Assembly: GCA_031265345.1 (NCBI GenBank)
Contig: JAISCU010000286.1
Span: 1 to 12,369 of the forward strand
Direction of reading: 5' to 3'
Source of the DNA: Bifidobacteriaceae bacterium
Lineage (GTDB): Bacteria > Actinomycetota > Actinomycetes > Actinomycetales > WQXJ01
DNA length: 12,369 nucleotides
The position numbers and the translations under genes are program-made. Shown in pieces: positions 6,854 through 12,180 of this stretch (position 1 is the first letter of the stretch; each line of letters begins with the position of its first letter). The notes beneath the pieces were generated by a model. That model had not been told where the DNA came from and ran no database searches. It worked only from the letters and a program-made list of their open reading frames with translations.

Positions 6854-8053
6854 AGGGCCGGATGGCGGCGCGACGCTTTGCGGTCGGGTTTGACTGCGGT
6901 CTTGCTGCTGGCGAGCACCTGTGCTTGTGACGCAAGCGACCTCGGTCGGGACCTCGGCGGTTCGCTCATGCCTTCGCCACCGGCTCCAGCCGTGCCTCGA
7001 GACGCGCCGCAGGCAAGGCAGTGGATCGACCGGCCGGAGCTGCCTTTGGACTACTACACCGATCTGATCGCGCAAGCGCGTCTGCGTATGAGCGGCATCG
7101 CCACAGCTGACGGGGGAGCGTGGGAGGTCGCCCAGGAGGAGTTCATCGCGACGTGTATGAAGGCGGCGGGGTTCGTGTACTACCCGGACGACGTCGAGCC
7201 GTTGCTGGAGGAGGGCGAGTCGGCCATCCGGGTTGGGGACCGGCGGCTGCAGGTGCCGTGGCTGCCGGATGACCCCGCCGATGTGGAACGCTATGGCTAC
7301 GGTCACTATGAGTCCGGCGACGTTGTCTATCAGGCGTCGCCGGGCCCGGCGGCCGAAACGGATCGCAACGCGGAGTACGTGGCGTCGCTGGGCGCTGCGG
7401 CTCAGCGTGAGTACCAGGTCGCGTTGATGGGTGCCGGGTTGGCCGACTACGTGTTGAGAGGCGTGGATGCTGACGTGCCGCTCCCGGAGCTGGGCGGTTG
7501 CATGGGGGGCGCGGACGAGGCGCATCCGATGCCTATGGTGCAGGCGATGGAGGAATCGCCGACGACTCTGTATGAGGATCTGATCTACCAGATGCTCGAC
7601 GAGGCTGCCGACCCTTACGCCATGAAGGATGAGTGGGACATGCCGTCGGCCGGGACGTTCTTGAGGCGCGAGCAGATCGACGCTTTGGACACCGCGTGGC
7701 GCGAGTGTGTCGCGGAGGACTTGCCGGAGTTCGGTTGGGCGAGCGTGGTCGGCGTGGCCACGTCTGAATTCGACGGGCCGACTGGGGCCTGGGACTCGGC
7801 TGTCCGCACGAATCCCGAGGGCGAACCTTGGTCCGGCGCGTCGGGCGAGGAACCGTTGGAGTACCGGTCTTTGACTGGCACGCCGAGGGAGATAAGCATC
7901 GCCGTGGCGGATTTCAGATGCCGCCGGGAGACGGATTACGTGGACCGGTTCTTGGCGATCGAGCGGGAGGCGCAGGAGGAGTTCATCGCCGCTCACAAGT
8001 CGGAGTTGGACGAGATGGCTGCTGCGTTGGAGGCGTACATCAACGGAGCCTGA
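6839..8053 (+). CDS. Four-cysteine lipoprotein, copy 2
   Basis: The frame is open back to ATG 6761, inside the previous gene. I prefer GTG 6839, ten bases after GGAGGGG, giving 404 residues with an Arg-rich n-region and a hydrophobic core SGLTAVLLLASTCAC. The lipid Cys would be 28 or 30; neither is a textbook lipobox, so plain secretion is possible. Family motifs follow: PLDYY, EEFIATCMKAAGFVYYP (Cys106), RYGYG, YVASLGAAAQ, GGCMGGADEAHP (Cys221), WRECVAED (Cys290), ADFRCRRETDYVDRFLAIE (Cys361) and a Glu/Ala-rich tail ending YINGA. It is nearly identical to copy 3 in the last 60 residues. It should be an extracytoplasmic protein, probably membrane-anchored, with two disulfides. No family name recognised; function unknown. 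Confidence 0.85.
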   Translation: MGRPSRAGWRRDALRSGLTAVLLLASTCACDASDLGRDLGGSLMPSPPAPAVPRDAPQARQWIDRPELPLDYYTDLIAQARLRMSGIATADGGAWEVAQEEFIATCMKAAGFVYYPDDVEPLLEEGESAIRVGDRRLQVPWLPDDPADVERYGYGHYESGDVVYQASPGPAAETDRNAEYVASLGAAAQREYQVALMGAGLADYVLRGVDADVPLPELGGCMGGADEAHPMPMVQAMEESPTTLYEDLIYQMLDEAADPYAMKDEWDMPSAGTFLRREQIDALDTAWRECVAEDLPEFGWASVVGVATSEFDGPTGAWDSAVRTNPEGEPWSGASGEEPLEYRSLTGTPREISIAVADFRCRRETDYVDRFLAIEREAQEEFIAAHKSELDEMAAALEAYINGA

Positions 8054-8084
8054 CCAGCTTGTCTGCTGTTCCGGGCGTCCCGGA

Positions 8085-8187
8085 GAAAGGCTCGCCCAAT
8101 AAGTCTCCAGACGACTTTCTGGGCGGCCGCTCGGCTGGTCGCGGGGCCGAGGCCGGGGTCTGCGCCGGGGACGGTCGCGCGGCATCG
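8085..8187. repeat. Post-lipoprotein repeat, copy A (about 103 bp)
   Basis: It begins 31 bases after the stop of lipoprotein copy 2 and matches 9565-9667 behind copy 3. The first 74 bases differ at only two positions, and similarity continues through GGGGACGGTCGCGCGGCATCG. The non-coding match is tighter than much of the coding sequence beside it, which points to recent duplication, gene conversion or selection on the RNA. Confidence 0.8.
8093..8125 (+). terminator. Hairpin after lipoprotein 2 (terminator-like)
   Basis: CGCCCA pairs with TGGGCG and AAGTC with GACTT, separated by a 2x2 internal loop and closed by a 7-base loop (TCCAGAC). There is no T-run, as is common in GC-rich actinobacterial terminators. 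The same hairpin follows lipoprotein 3; the only base change in it falls in the internal loop, so the pairing is kept. Confidence 0.5.
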
Positions 8188-8226
8188 TCCGCGGGCGGTC
8201 GGTTCGTGGCCGTGAGCCCGCTCCCG

Positions 8227-8259
8227 GACACCGGTCGGGGACAGGCCCGATCCGGTGTC
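8227..8259 (+). terminator. Strong GC-rich hairpin upstream of lipoprotein 3
   Basis: GACACCGG (8227-8234) pairs with CCGGTGTC (8252-8259). Inside it TCGGG pairs with CCCGA, with one bulged T and a six-base loop. It contains the core GGGGACAGGCCC shared with 3206-3217. It could be a terminator, an attenuator or a REP-like unit. It is absent from the matching place upstream of the 9718 gene. Confidence 0.45.
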
Positions 8260-8326
8260 GGGGACGGGGCTGTTGCTCGGGCGGGATCGTGCGCCTGGCG
8301 GTGCTCGGACGGAACATCGCGGGGAA

Positions 8327-8332
8327 TAGGAT
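8327..8332 (+). promoter_or_regulatory. -10 box (TAGGAT) of a leaderless lipoprotein gene
   Basis: TAGGAT lies exactly six bases before GTG 8339. The 15 bases TAG-G-ATCGGA-GG-GTG match TAG-C-ATCGGA-CC-ATG before the 9718 gene. This spacing places the transcript start at or beside the start codon. No good -35 box is seen. Confidence 0.5.
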
Positions 8333-8338
8333 CGGAGG

Positions 8339-9532
8339 GTGCGCGTGCCCAAACGGCGAGCGATGGTGGGGGCGGCGTCGGCCGCCATCGTTGTGCTGGG
8401 TGGTTGCACCAGCGGTGACGATGCCGCGCCGACGGGTGCGCCATCGGGCTCGGGTTCGTCGTCGTCGTCTTGGGCGCCGCCTGAGGGCGTGCCGGTGGCG
8501 AGGGAGTGGATGGAGCGTCCTGCGTTGCCGCTGGACTATTACGCCGATGAGGCCAACCAGGCGGATCACGTGATGTCCGATATCGCCAACCAGGATGGCG
8601 GGGTGTGGGAAGTGAAGCAGGAGGAGTTCATAGCCGCTTGTATGAAGGAGGCGGGGTTCACCTACTATCCGCGCGAGGTCGAGCCGGCGGCTGAGGGCGA
8701 AAGCCCGTTCGGCAGTGGGTCTGGCGCGGGGCGTCGCTTGTGGGTGCCTCAACTGCCGGAGGATTTGGCGGATGCGGAACGCTACGGTTACGGGTATTCC
8801 CGACCGACGGAGTCGATAGATCAGGCTCCCACCAGTGCTTCAGGCGAGCCGAACCGCAACGAGGAGTATGTGGCGTCATTGAGTCCGTCGGCGCAGAAGC
8901 AGTACAGGGTAGCGTTGATGGGCAAAGACCTGGCGGAGTACCACCTGGTGGCCGACATCGACACCGTTGCGCTGCCGGAAATGGGCGGCTGCATGGGGGC
9001 CGCGTCCGAGGCGCACCCGTACCCGATGATGGACGCGATGGCGGGGTCCCCGACCACCTTGTACGAGGGTCTGTTGGACCAGATGAACGAGGCGGGTTGG
9101 CCTTACAACGAGGGATATCTCGGCCGCGCTGAGCTCGATGCTTTGGACGCTTCTTGGCGGGAGTGTTTCCACGCCGACTTCCCGGCGGTGCCGATCCAGC
9201 CGGGGGACGGGGATCTGGTGGGCACGGTTGAGTTCGTGTCGGGCGAGGACGACGGCCCGGCCGGGGCGTGGAATCTGGCTTTCCACACGAACCAGGACGG
9301 AGAGTATTTCGACGGCGATATCGCTGCGGCTCCGGCCGAGTATTCGTCGTTGACGGGGACGCCGAGGGAAGTGGCTATCGCGGTGGCGGATTTCAAGTGC
9401 CGCGCTGAGACGGATTACGTCGACCGGTTCTTGGCTATCCAGCGCGAGGCGCAGGAGGAGTTCATCGCCGCGCATAAGTCGGAGTTGGACGAGATGGCAG
9501 CGGCGTTGGAGGCGTACATCAACGGCGGCTGA
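8339..9532 (+). CDS. Four-cysteine lipoprotein, copy 3
   Basis: Starting at GTG 8339 it has 397 residues; GTG 8345, five bases after GGAGGG, is the alternative if the message has a leader. The signal is classic: KRR, a hydrophobic core, and lipobox VLGGC with the lipid Cys at 23. A Gly/Ser linker (32-44) follows, then the family fold: PLDYY, EEFIAACMKEAGFTYYP (Cys101), RYGYGY, YVASLSPSAQ, GGCMGAASEAHP (Cys218), SWRECFHAD (Cys276), ADFKCRAETDYVDRFLAIQ (Cys354) and a C-terminal Glu/Ala helix ending YINGG. The cysteine spacing is close to copies 1 and 2. The gene is a tandem duplicate of copy 2. It should be anchored on the outer face of the membrane. Function unknown, no catalytic motif seen. 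Confidence 0.9.
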   Translation: MRVPKRRAMVGAASAAIVVLGGCTSGDDAAPTGAPSGSGSSSSSWAPPEGVPVAREWMERPALPLDYYADEANQADHVMSDIANQDGGVWEVKQEEFIAACMKEAGFTYYPREVEPAAEGESPFGSGSGAGRRLWVPQLPEDLADAERYGYGYSRPTESIDQAPTSASGEPNRNEEYVASLSPSAQKQYRVALMGKDLAEYHLVADIDTVALPEMGGCMGAASEAHPYPMMDAMAGSPTTLYEGLLDQMNEAGWPYNEGYLGRAELDALDASWRECFHADFPAVPIQPGDGDLVGTVEFVSGEDDGPAGAWNLAFHTNQDGEYFDGDIAAAPAEYSSLTGTPREVAIAVADFKCRAETDYVDRFLAIQREAQEEFIAAHKSELDEMAAALEAYINGG

Positions 9533-9564
9533 CCGGCCCCGTCCCCACAGCCCCGGGCAGCCCC

Positions 9565-9667
9565 GAAAGGCTCGCCCAATAAGTCTCCAGACGACTTTGT
9601 GGGCGGCCGGTCGGCTGGTCGCGGGGCCGAGGCCGGGGCCGGGGACGGGGACGGTCGCGCGGCATCG
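9565..9667. repeat. Post-lipoprotein repeat, copy B (about 103 bp)
   Basis: Matches 8085-8187, with two differences in the first 74 bases. It starts 32 bases after the stop of lipoprotein copy 3, the same distance as copy A from copy 2. It carries the same hairpin at 9573-9605 (CGCCCA/TGGGCG and AAGTC/GACTT). Confidence 0.8.
9573..9605 (+). terminator. Hairpin after lipoprotein 3 (terminator-like)
   Basis: Same structure as 8093-8125: two paired segments of six and five bases with a 2x2 internal loop and a TCCAGAC loop, and no T-run. Confidence 0.5.
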
Positions 9668-9705
9668 GGCGTGTCGGTGGTCCATGGCCGAGCCATGGGG
9701 GCCGC

Positions 9706-9711
9706 TAGCAT
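9706..9711 (+). promoter_or_regulatory. -10 box (TAGCAT) of a leaderless gene
   Basis: TAGCAT ends six bases before ATG 9718, with no ribosome site between. Just upstream are CCATGG palindromes at 9682-9687 and 9693-9698, 11 bases apart, with a third at 9716-9721 over the start codon. These may be chance or a regulator site. Confidence 0.5.
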
Positions 9712-9717
9712 CGGACC

Positions 9718-10173
9718 ATGGCACGGCGCTCGCGAAACCCCAGGCCGCAGGCCCGGACACGCAGACGCCGGCCACTCGAGCCGACCCGACGGCGAGCCGG
9801 GGCGGGGGTGGCGGCTTTGGTGAGCGGCATCGTCCTCGGTGGTTGCACTGACAATCAGGCGGACGATGCCGTGCCAACACCAGCCGCGGCCGCCCGGTCC
9901 GCAGCGGCGGGCGTGGGCGTCAGGGACGTGTGGGCGGCGGAGAGCATCGAACTGGATTTCGAGACCCCGCTGACGCCGTACCTGCCGTACATCAACTGGC
10001 GCCTGCCGGGGCCGACGGAGGCGGAACTGGCCGAGGCGCGCGAACGGAACGACAACGCGGGTGGGGTACGGGCGGACCAACCCGGACACGGCGGCCAGCG
10101 CCCGACCCAAGCCGGAAACTGTCAGAGCGCCAGGAACTCCGCAGGCGTCATGATGAACGGCTCTTTCGGGTAA
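9718..10173 (+). CDS. Truncated lipoprotein, copy 4 (probable remnant)
   Basis: The 151-residue frame starts at a leaderless ATG. Residues 1-43 form a lipoprotein signal with a very Arg-rich n-region and lipobox VLGGC (Cys43). The next 70 residues are a family-like linker and N-terminal segment (SIELDFETPLTPYLPY, then TEAELAEARERND). The first conserved motif, CMKxxGF, and all that follows are missing. From about residue 113 the translation looks random, and the last 52 bases run over the tail of the PIN pseudogene on the other strand. The +1 frame there reads VGYGRTNPD, which recalls the family's YGYG motif and suggests an internal deletion with frameshift. Still expressed as a short lipoprotein or dead; I favour a decaying gene. 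Confidence 0.5.
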   Translation: MARRSRNPRPQARTRRRRPLEPTRRRAGAGVAALVSGIVLGGCTDNQADDAVPTPAAAARSAAAGVGVRDVWAAESIELDFETPLTPYLPYINWRLPGPTEAELAEARERNDNAGGVRADQPGHGGQRPTQAGNCQSARNSAGVMMNGSFG

Positions 10174-10318
10174 TGCTTCATGTTGCCGGTCACGAGGCAA
10201 GCGTCGGCGTGACGCGCTGTGTCATAGAAGACGCGGTCATCCTCGGCGGGGTTGCCGCGCTCCGTCAACAGTGCCGACAAAGGACATTGGTGTCGAGCAC
10301 GGCGCGGGTGGCGCTCAC
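10122..10318 (-). pseudogene. PIN-domain toxin, frameshifted and internally deleted
   Basis: A GTG at 10318 overlaps the stop of the RelB-like antitoxin (GTGA). The first codons read VSATRAVLDTNVL, the start of a PIN ribonuclease with its first catalytic Asp. One base is then missing near 10278-10280, and the adjacent frame continues SALLTERGNPA, as expected after DTNVL. Directly after GNPA comes EDDRVFYDTARHADACLVTG and then NMKHYPKEPFIMTPAEFLAL to a stop at 10122. That is the C-terminal part of the same family. About 70 central residues, with the middle acidic site, are gone (estimated from usual PIN toxin lengths). The toxin cannot be active. Confidence 0.8.
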
Positions 10319-10644
10319 GCCTCGGCCAGACTCGCCCTGCGCTCTTTGCGGGCCGCCGCTATCTCGGTGTCGATGTCCGCCATCGTCATCCTGTCGGTAC
10401 CGTTCCGCACGGATGCTTGCCAAATCCGTTCGGATGCAGCCATCGCTTCAGCCAGCGCCGCGCCCCGCCCGCCATCCGTGGAGTCGAGAGAAATCTCGAA
10501 CGGGATTCTTCTCTGCCGGACAGCCTGGCGCACGAACACCGTGATCGCTGTGGTGAGATTCATGCCGAGGGCGTTGAAGACCTTGTCCGCCTCGTCTTTG
10601 AGGCTCCGCTCCATCCGTATGCTCAGGTTAGTCGTCTCGGTCAC
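10315..10644 (-). CDS. RelB/DinJ-family antitoxin, now orphaned
   Basis: A 109-residue antitoxin. Residues 5-50 form the ribbon-helix-helix DNA-binding region (NLSIRMERSLKDEADKVFNALG, ITVFVRQAVRQRRIPFEI), typical of RelB/DinJ. The C-terminal part ends in MTMADIDTEIAAARKERR, the toxin-facing helix of this family. The start is GTG 10644, with GAGAGGAG six bases upstream. It would normally repress its own operon and neutralise the toxin encoded by the next frame, which begins in an overlapping GTGA. That toxin is broken here, so the antitoxin now stands alone; it could still act as a regulator or neutralise related toxins elsewhere. Confidence 0.88.
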   Translation of the reverse strand: MTETTNLSIRMERSLKDEADKVFNALGMNLTTAITVFVRQAVRQRRIPFEISLDSTDGGRGAALAEAMAASERIWQASVRNGTDRMTMADIDTEIAAARKERRASLAEA

Positions 10645-10690
10645 AGAACCGCTCCTCTCGGCAGTTTCGATACAGGCTAGCGGATTTCTC

Positions 10691-10897
10691 GTGCGTCGTC
10701 TATTCAGCGCACGATCCGTTACGTGCGCTGTCGCTGTGGGCGGATGCAGTGCCCCTACCGGGGACGCCGCAGTCGAATCGCTCAGCGCGTCGGCCCGGGC
10801 GGCCTACGAGTTGGCTCTGGTCGAGTGGCCGGACGACAGGAGGTGGCGCTCCCTGGCGGCCGCCGTGAAAGCCTGGGAGGTCAGCCGACCAGGCTAG
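10691..10897 (+). pseudogene. Possible remnant of a fifth lipoprotein gene
   Basis: GTG 10691 opens a 68-codon frame: MRRLFSARS, a short hydrophobic stretch, then a lipobox-like VGGC with Cys at 19, a short linker, and SLSASARAAYELAL. The last motif matches the family's SLSPSAQKQYRVAL (copy 3) and SLSAAAQEQY (copy 1), so the central deletion would have joined the signal to this point. The frame ends WEVSRPG, overlapping the PIN gene's 3' end by 17 bases from the other strand. There is no ribosome site; TAGCGG lies seven bases upstream as a weak -10. The hydrophobic stretch is short, so export is doubtful. It could instead be a chance frame. Confidence 0.35.
10705..10730. promoter_or_regulatory. 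9-bp perfect inverted repeat upstream of the antitoxin
   Basis: CAGCGCACG (10705-10713) and CGTGCGCTG (10722-10730) are exact reverse complements around eight bases. It lies about 60 bases before the RelB-like start, where a self-regulating antitoxin would bind. It also lies inside the remnant frame at 10691-10897, so it may simply be a hairpin there. Confidence 0.4.
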
Positions 10898-11285
10898 CCG
10901 GCGGAACGCCATCGAGCAGGCGAGCGGCCTTGCGGTCGAAAGTCGCGAAGACGTCGGCGCCCAGGCGGGCCCCCTCGAAGGCGATCACACCGTCGGCGAA
11001 GTCCCCTCCCGCATCCAACGTCGCCAGCCCGGCGTCGGCTGCGGATCGGTCGCATCGAAGGGTCGAAGCCGCTGTGAGGGCGCGGACAGCCGAAGCGGCA
11101 TCGGCGGCGTTGAATCCATACACCGAGATCAACACCCGCACCAGTTCGCAGAGCGCGACTGCCGGGACCGCGATCAGGTCGGCTTCGCGGAGCAGCCGTG
11201 CAGCCTCGGCGGCCTGTTCGGGATCATCCGCCACCACGGCCCGGACCAGGACATTCGTGTCGGCGGTGACTCTTATGGTCGTCAT
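10881..11285 (-). CDS. VapC-like PIN-domain ribonuclease toxin
   Basis: Toxin of an AbrB-PIN module, 134 residues from ATG 11285, which overlaps the antitoxin stop in an ATGA. A frame open to 11300 has no better start. The acidic catalytic residues of a PIN domain are present: Asp9 (ADTNVLVRA), Glu47 (ALCELVRVL), Asp95 or Asp98 (GGDFADGVIA) and Asp117 (ATFDRKAARLL). The length is normal. PIN toxins of this type are Mg-dependent endoribonucleases that cut tRNA or rRNA when the antitoxin is lost; the target cannot be read from sequence. It is translated with, and presumably held in check by, the AbrB-like protein just upstream. The gene appears intact. Confidence 0.92.
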   Translation of the reverse strand: MTTIRVTADTNVLVRAVVADDPEQAAEAARLLREADLIAVPAVALCELVRVLISVYGFNAADAASAVRALTAASTLRCDRSAADAGLATLDAGGDFADGVIAFEGARLGADVFATFDRKAARLLDGVPPASLVG

Positions 11286-11533
11286 GCCTGGTTCGCCCAA
11301 CCGGCCGCGATGGCCTCATTGATCTCCTCGATGGTGGCGACCTTGTCGGTCTTGCCCGCGAGCAAGCCTATGAACCCGTCGATTGAGCCGGTCTGGCGCG
11401 GGGCGGTCAGGACCACACGGTTGCCCGGCGCAAGGCTGACATCGATCTTTGAGCCCTTCTCGACCCCCAAGTGGCGAAGGACCTCGTGGCGGAACGTCAC
11501 CTGTCCCCGCGATGTCACCTTCAGCGTCGACAT
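11282..11533 (-). CDS. AbrB/MazE-like (SpoVT-AbrB) antitoxin
   Basis: An 83-residue antitoxin. The frame is open to 11680, but ATG 11533 has AGGAGGGG three bases upstream and starts exactly at the domain. Residues 1-46 form the swapped-hairpin AbrB DNA-binding fold (STLKVTSRGQVTFRHEVLRHLGV, then KGSKIDVSL and NRVVLTAP). The tail (about 52-83, FIGLLAG, ATIEEINEAIAAGWA) is the usual toxin-binding region of antitoxins paired with PIN toxins. An AT-rich palindrome 14 bases upstream is the likely operator, so the operon should be autorepressed. The overlap ATGA couples it to the PIN toxin. Confidence 0.92.
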   Translation of the reverse strand: MSTLKVTSRGQVTFRHEVLRHLGVEKGSKIDVSLAPGNRVVLTAPRQTGSIDGFIGLLAGKTDKVATIEEINEAIAAGWANQA

Positions 11534-11547
11534 GGCCCCTCCTGAAT

Positions 11548-11571
11548 GAGTAATGGAATATTGCATTACTC
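11548..11571. promoter_or_regulatory. 24-bp palindromic operator of the AbrB-PIN operon
   Basis: GAGTAATG, GAATATTG, CATTACTC: 11 of 12 base pairs are symmetrical. It is strikingly AT-rich in this GC-rich setting and lies 14 bases upstream of the antitoxin start. This fits an operator overlapping the -10 region for a two-fold symmetric AbrB-type repressor. Confidence 0.7.
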
Positions 11572-11887
11572 TACCACCGGCTGGCGGCCCTTCCACAGGG
11601 GGAGTCGTGGGCAGCTTGAAGCCGCTGATCCACCATTGGATAAGGACGCGAGAACTGGTCGCTTTCGGGGCTCGCATCATCCAGCGGAAGGAACCCGCTC
11701 CCAGGCGGGTCGCATAAGGTGGGGCCAGCCGCCCAGCGCCCCGACGGCATGCACCGCCGAACCGCTCGCGGCGGTGGGCCGGGCGTTCGATCTCATCGAG
11801 GACGGTTCACTCCGACTCCCAGGCCAACTCGCAGCGCACCGGCTGTCAACGCGGCCGGTTCGCGAGCGGCATCGCGCAACGGTGTGC
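11572..11887. other. Gap between toxin-antitoxin modules, no recognised gene
   Basis: It lies between two divergently transcribed modules. A plus-strand frame reading AAVGRAFDLIEDGSLRLPG looks more protein-like than its surroundings but has no start, ribosome site or family I recognise; it could be a fossil. A hairpin (ACCCGC at 11693-11698 with GCGGGT at 11705-11710) is the only structure I see. Confidence 0.4.
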
Positions 11888-11916
11888 CTGATAACAATTG
11901 ATAAATCCGGTAGTCT
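11888..11916 (+). promoter_or_regulatory. Leaderless parDE promoter with operator-like repeats
   Basis: CTGATA (11888-11893) and TAGTCT (11911-11916) are spaced 17 bases apart as -35 and -10 boxes. The -10 ends six bases before GTG 11923, with no ribosome site between. Two direct copies of TGATAA, ten bases apart (11889 and 11899), lie around the near-palindrome TAACAATTGATA, a suitable site for a ribbon-helix-helix repressor. Confidence 0.5.
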
Positions 11917-11922
11917 GAGTCG

Positions 11923-12180
11923 GTGATCTCTGCAGAACTCGGCCCTCGCCTGGAGCAAGTCGTGAGCGGATTAGTGGACACGGGTCGCTACGGATCGAAG
12001 AGCGAGGTGCTGCGTGAGGGCGTCCGGCTGGTGCATGACCGCGAAGTGCGCCTGGAAGCGCTGCGGGCGGTGATGGACCCCGCACTGGCGCAGGCTGACG
12101 CGGGCCGAGTTCTTCCCGCCGACGAGGTCTTCGACCGTTTGGAGGCTAAGTACCGCATGATCGCGGATCGCGCGGCATGA
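11923..12180 (+). CDS. parD: ParD-like ribbon-helix-helix antitoxin
   Basis: An 85-residue antitoxin. The N-terminal half is a CopG/ParD DNA-binding fold (SAELGPRLEQVVSGLVDTGRY, then SKSEVLREGVRLVHDRE), with the conserved GRYGSKSEVLREG run of the family. The C-terminal half (about 55-80) is the acidic, flexible toxin-binding tail with DEVFDRLEAKY. The start is GTG 11923, and the message is probably leaderless. It should neutralise the ParE-type toxin whose ATG overlaps its stop (ATGA), and together with it repress this promoter. The gene looks intact and of normal length. Confidence 0.92.
   Translation: MISAELGPRLEQVVSGLVDTGRYGSKSEVLREGVRLVHDREVRLEALRAVMDPALAQADAGRVLPADEVFDRLEAKYRMIADRAA

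Noticed and set aside
6737..8752. A 671-codon minus-strand open frame
   Set aside because: It is antisense to lipoprotein copies 2 and 3, His/Arg-rich, and repeats itself only because the genes beneath it are duplicated.
9682..9721. Three CCATGG palindromes before and over the 9718 start
   Set aside because: Six-base palindromes are easily found by chance, and one is formed by the start codon itself. Kept only as a note.
10271..10690. Upstream part of the plus-strand frame that reaches 10897
   Set aside because: It is antisense to the RelB-like antitoxin. Only the part from GTG 10691 shows lipoprotein-like features.
11546..11926. 126-codon plus-strand frame between the AbrB and ParD genes
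   Set aside because: The start lies in the AbrB operator, there is no ribosome site and no family is recognised. It may contain a fossil fragment but is not supported as a gene.
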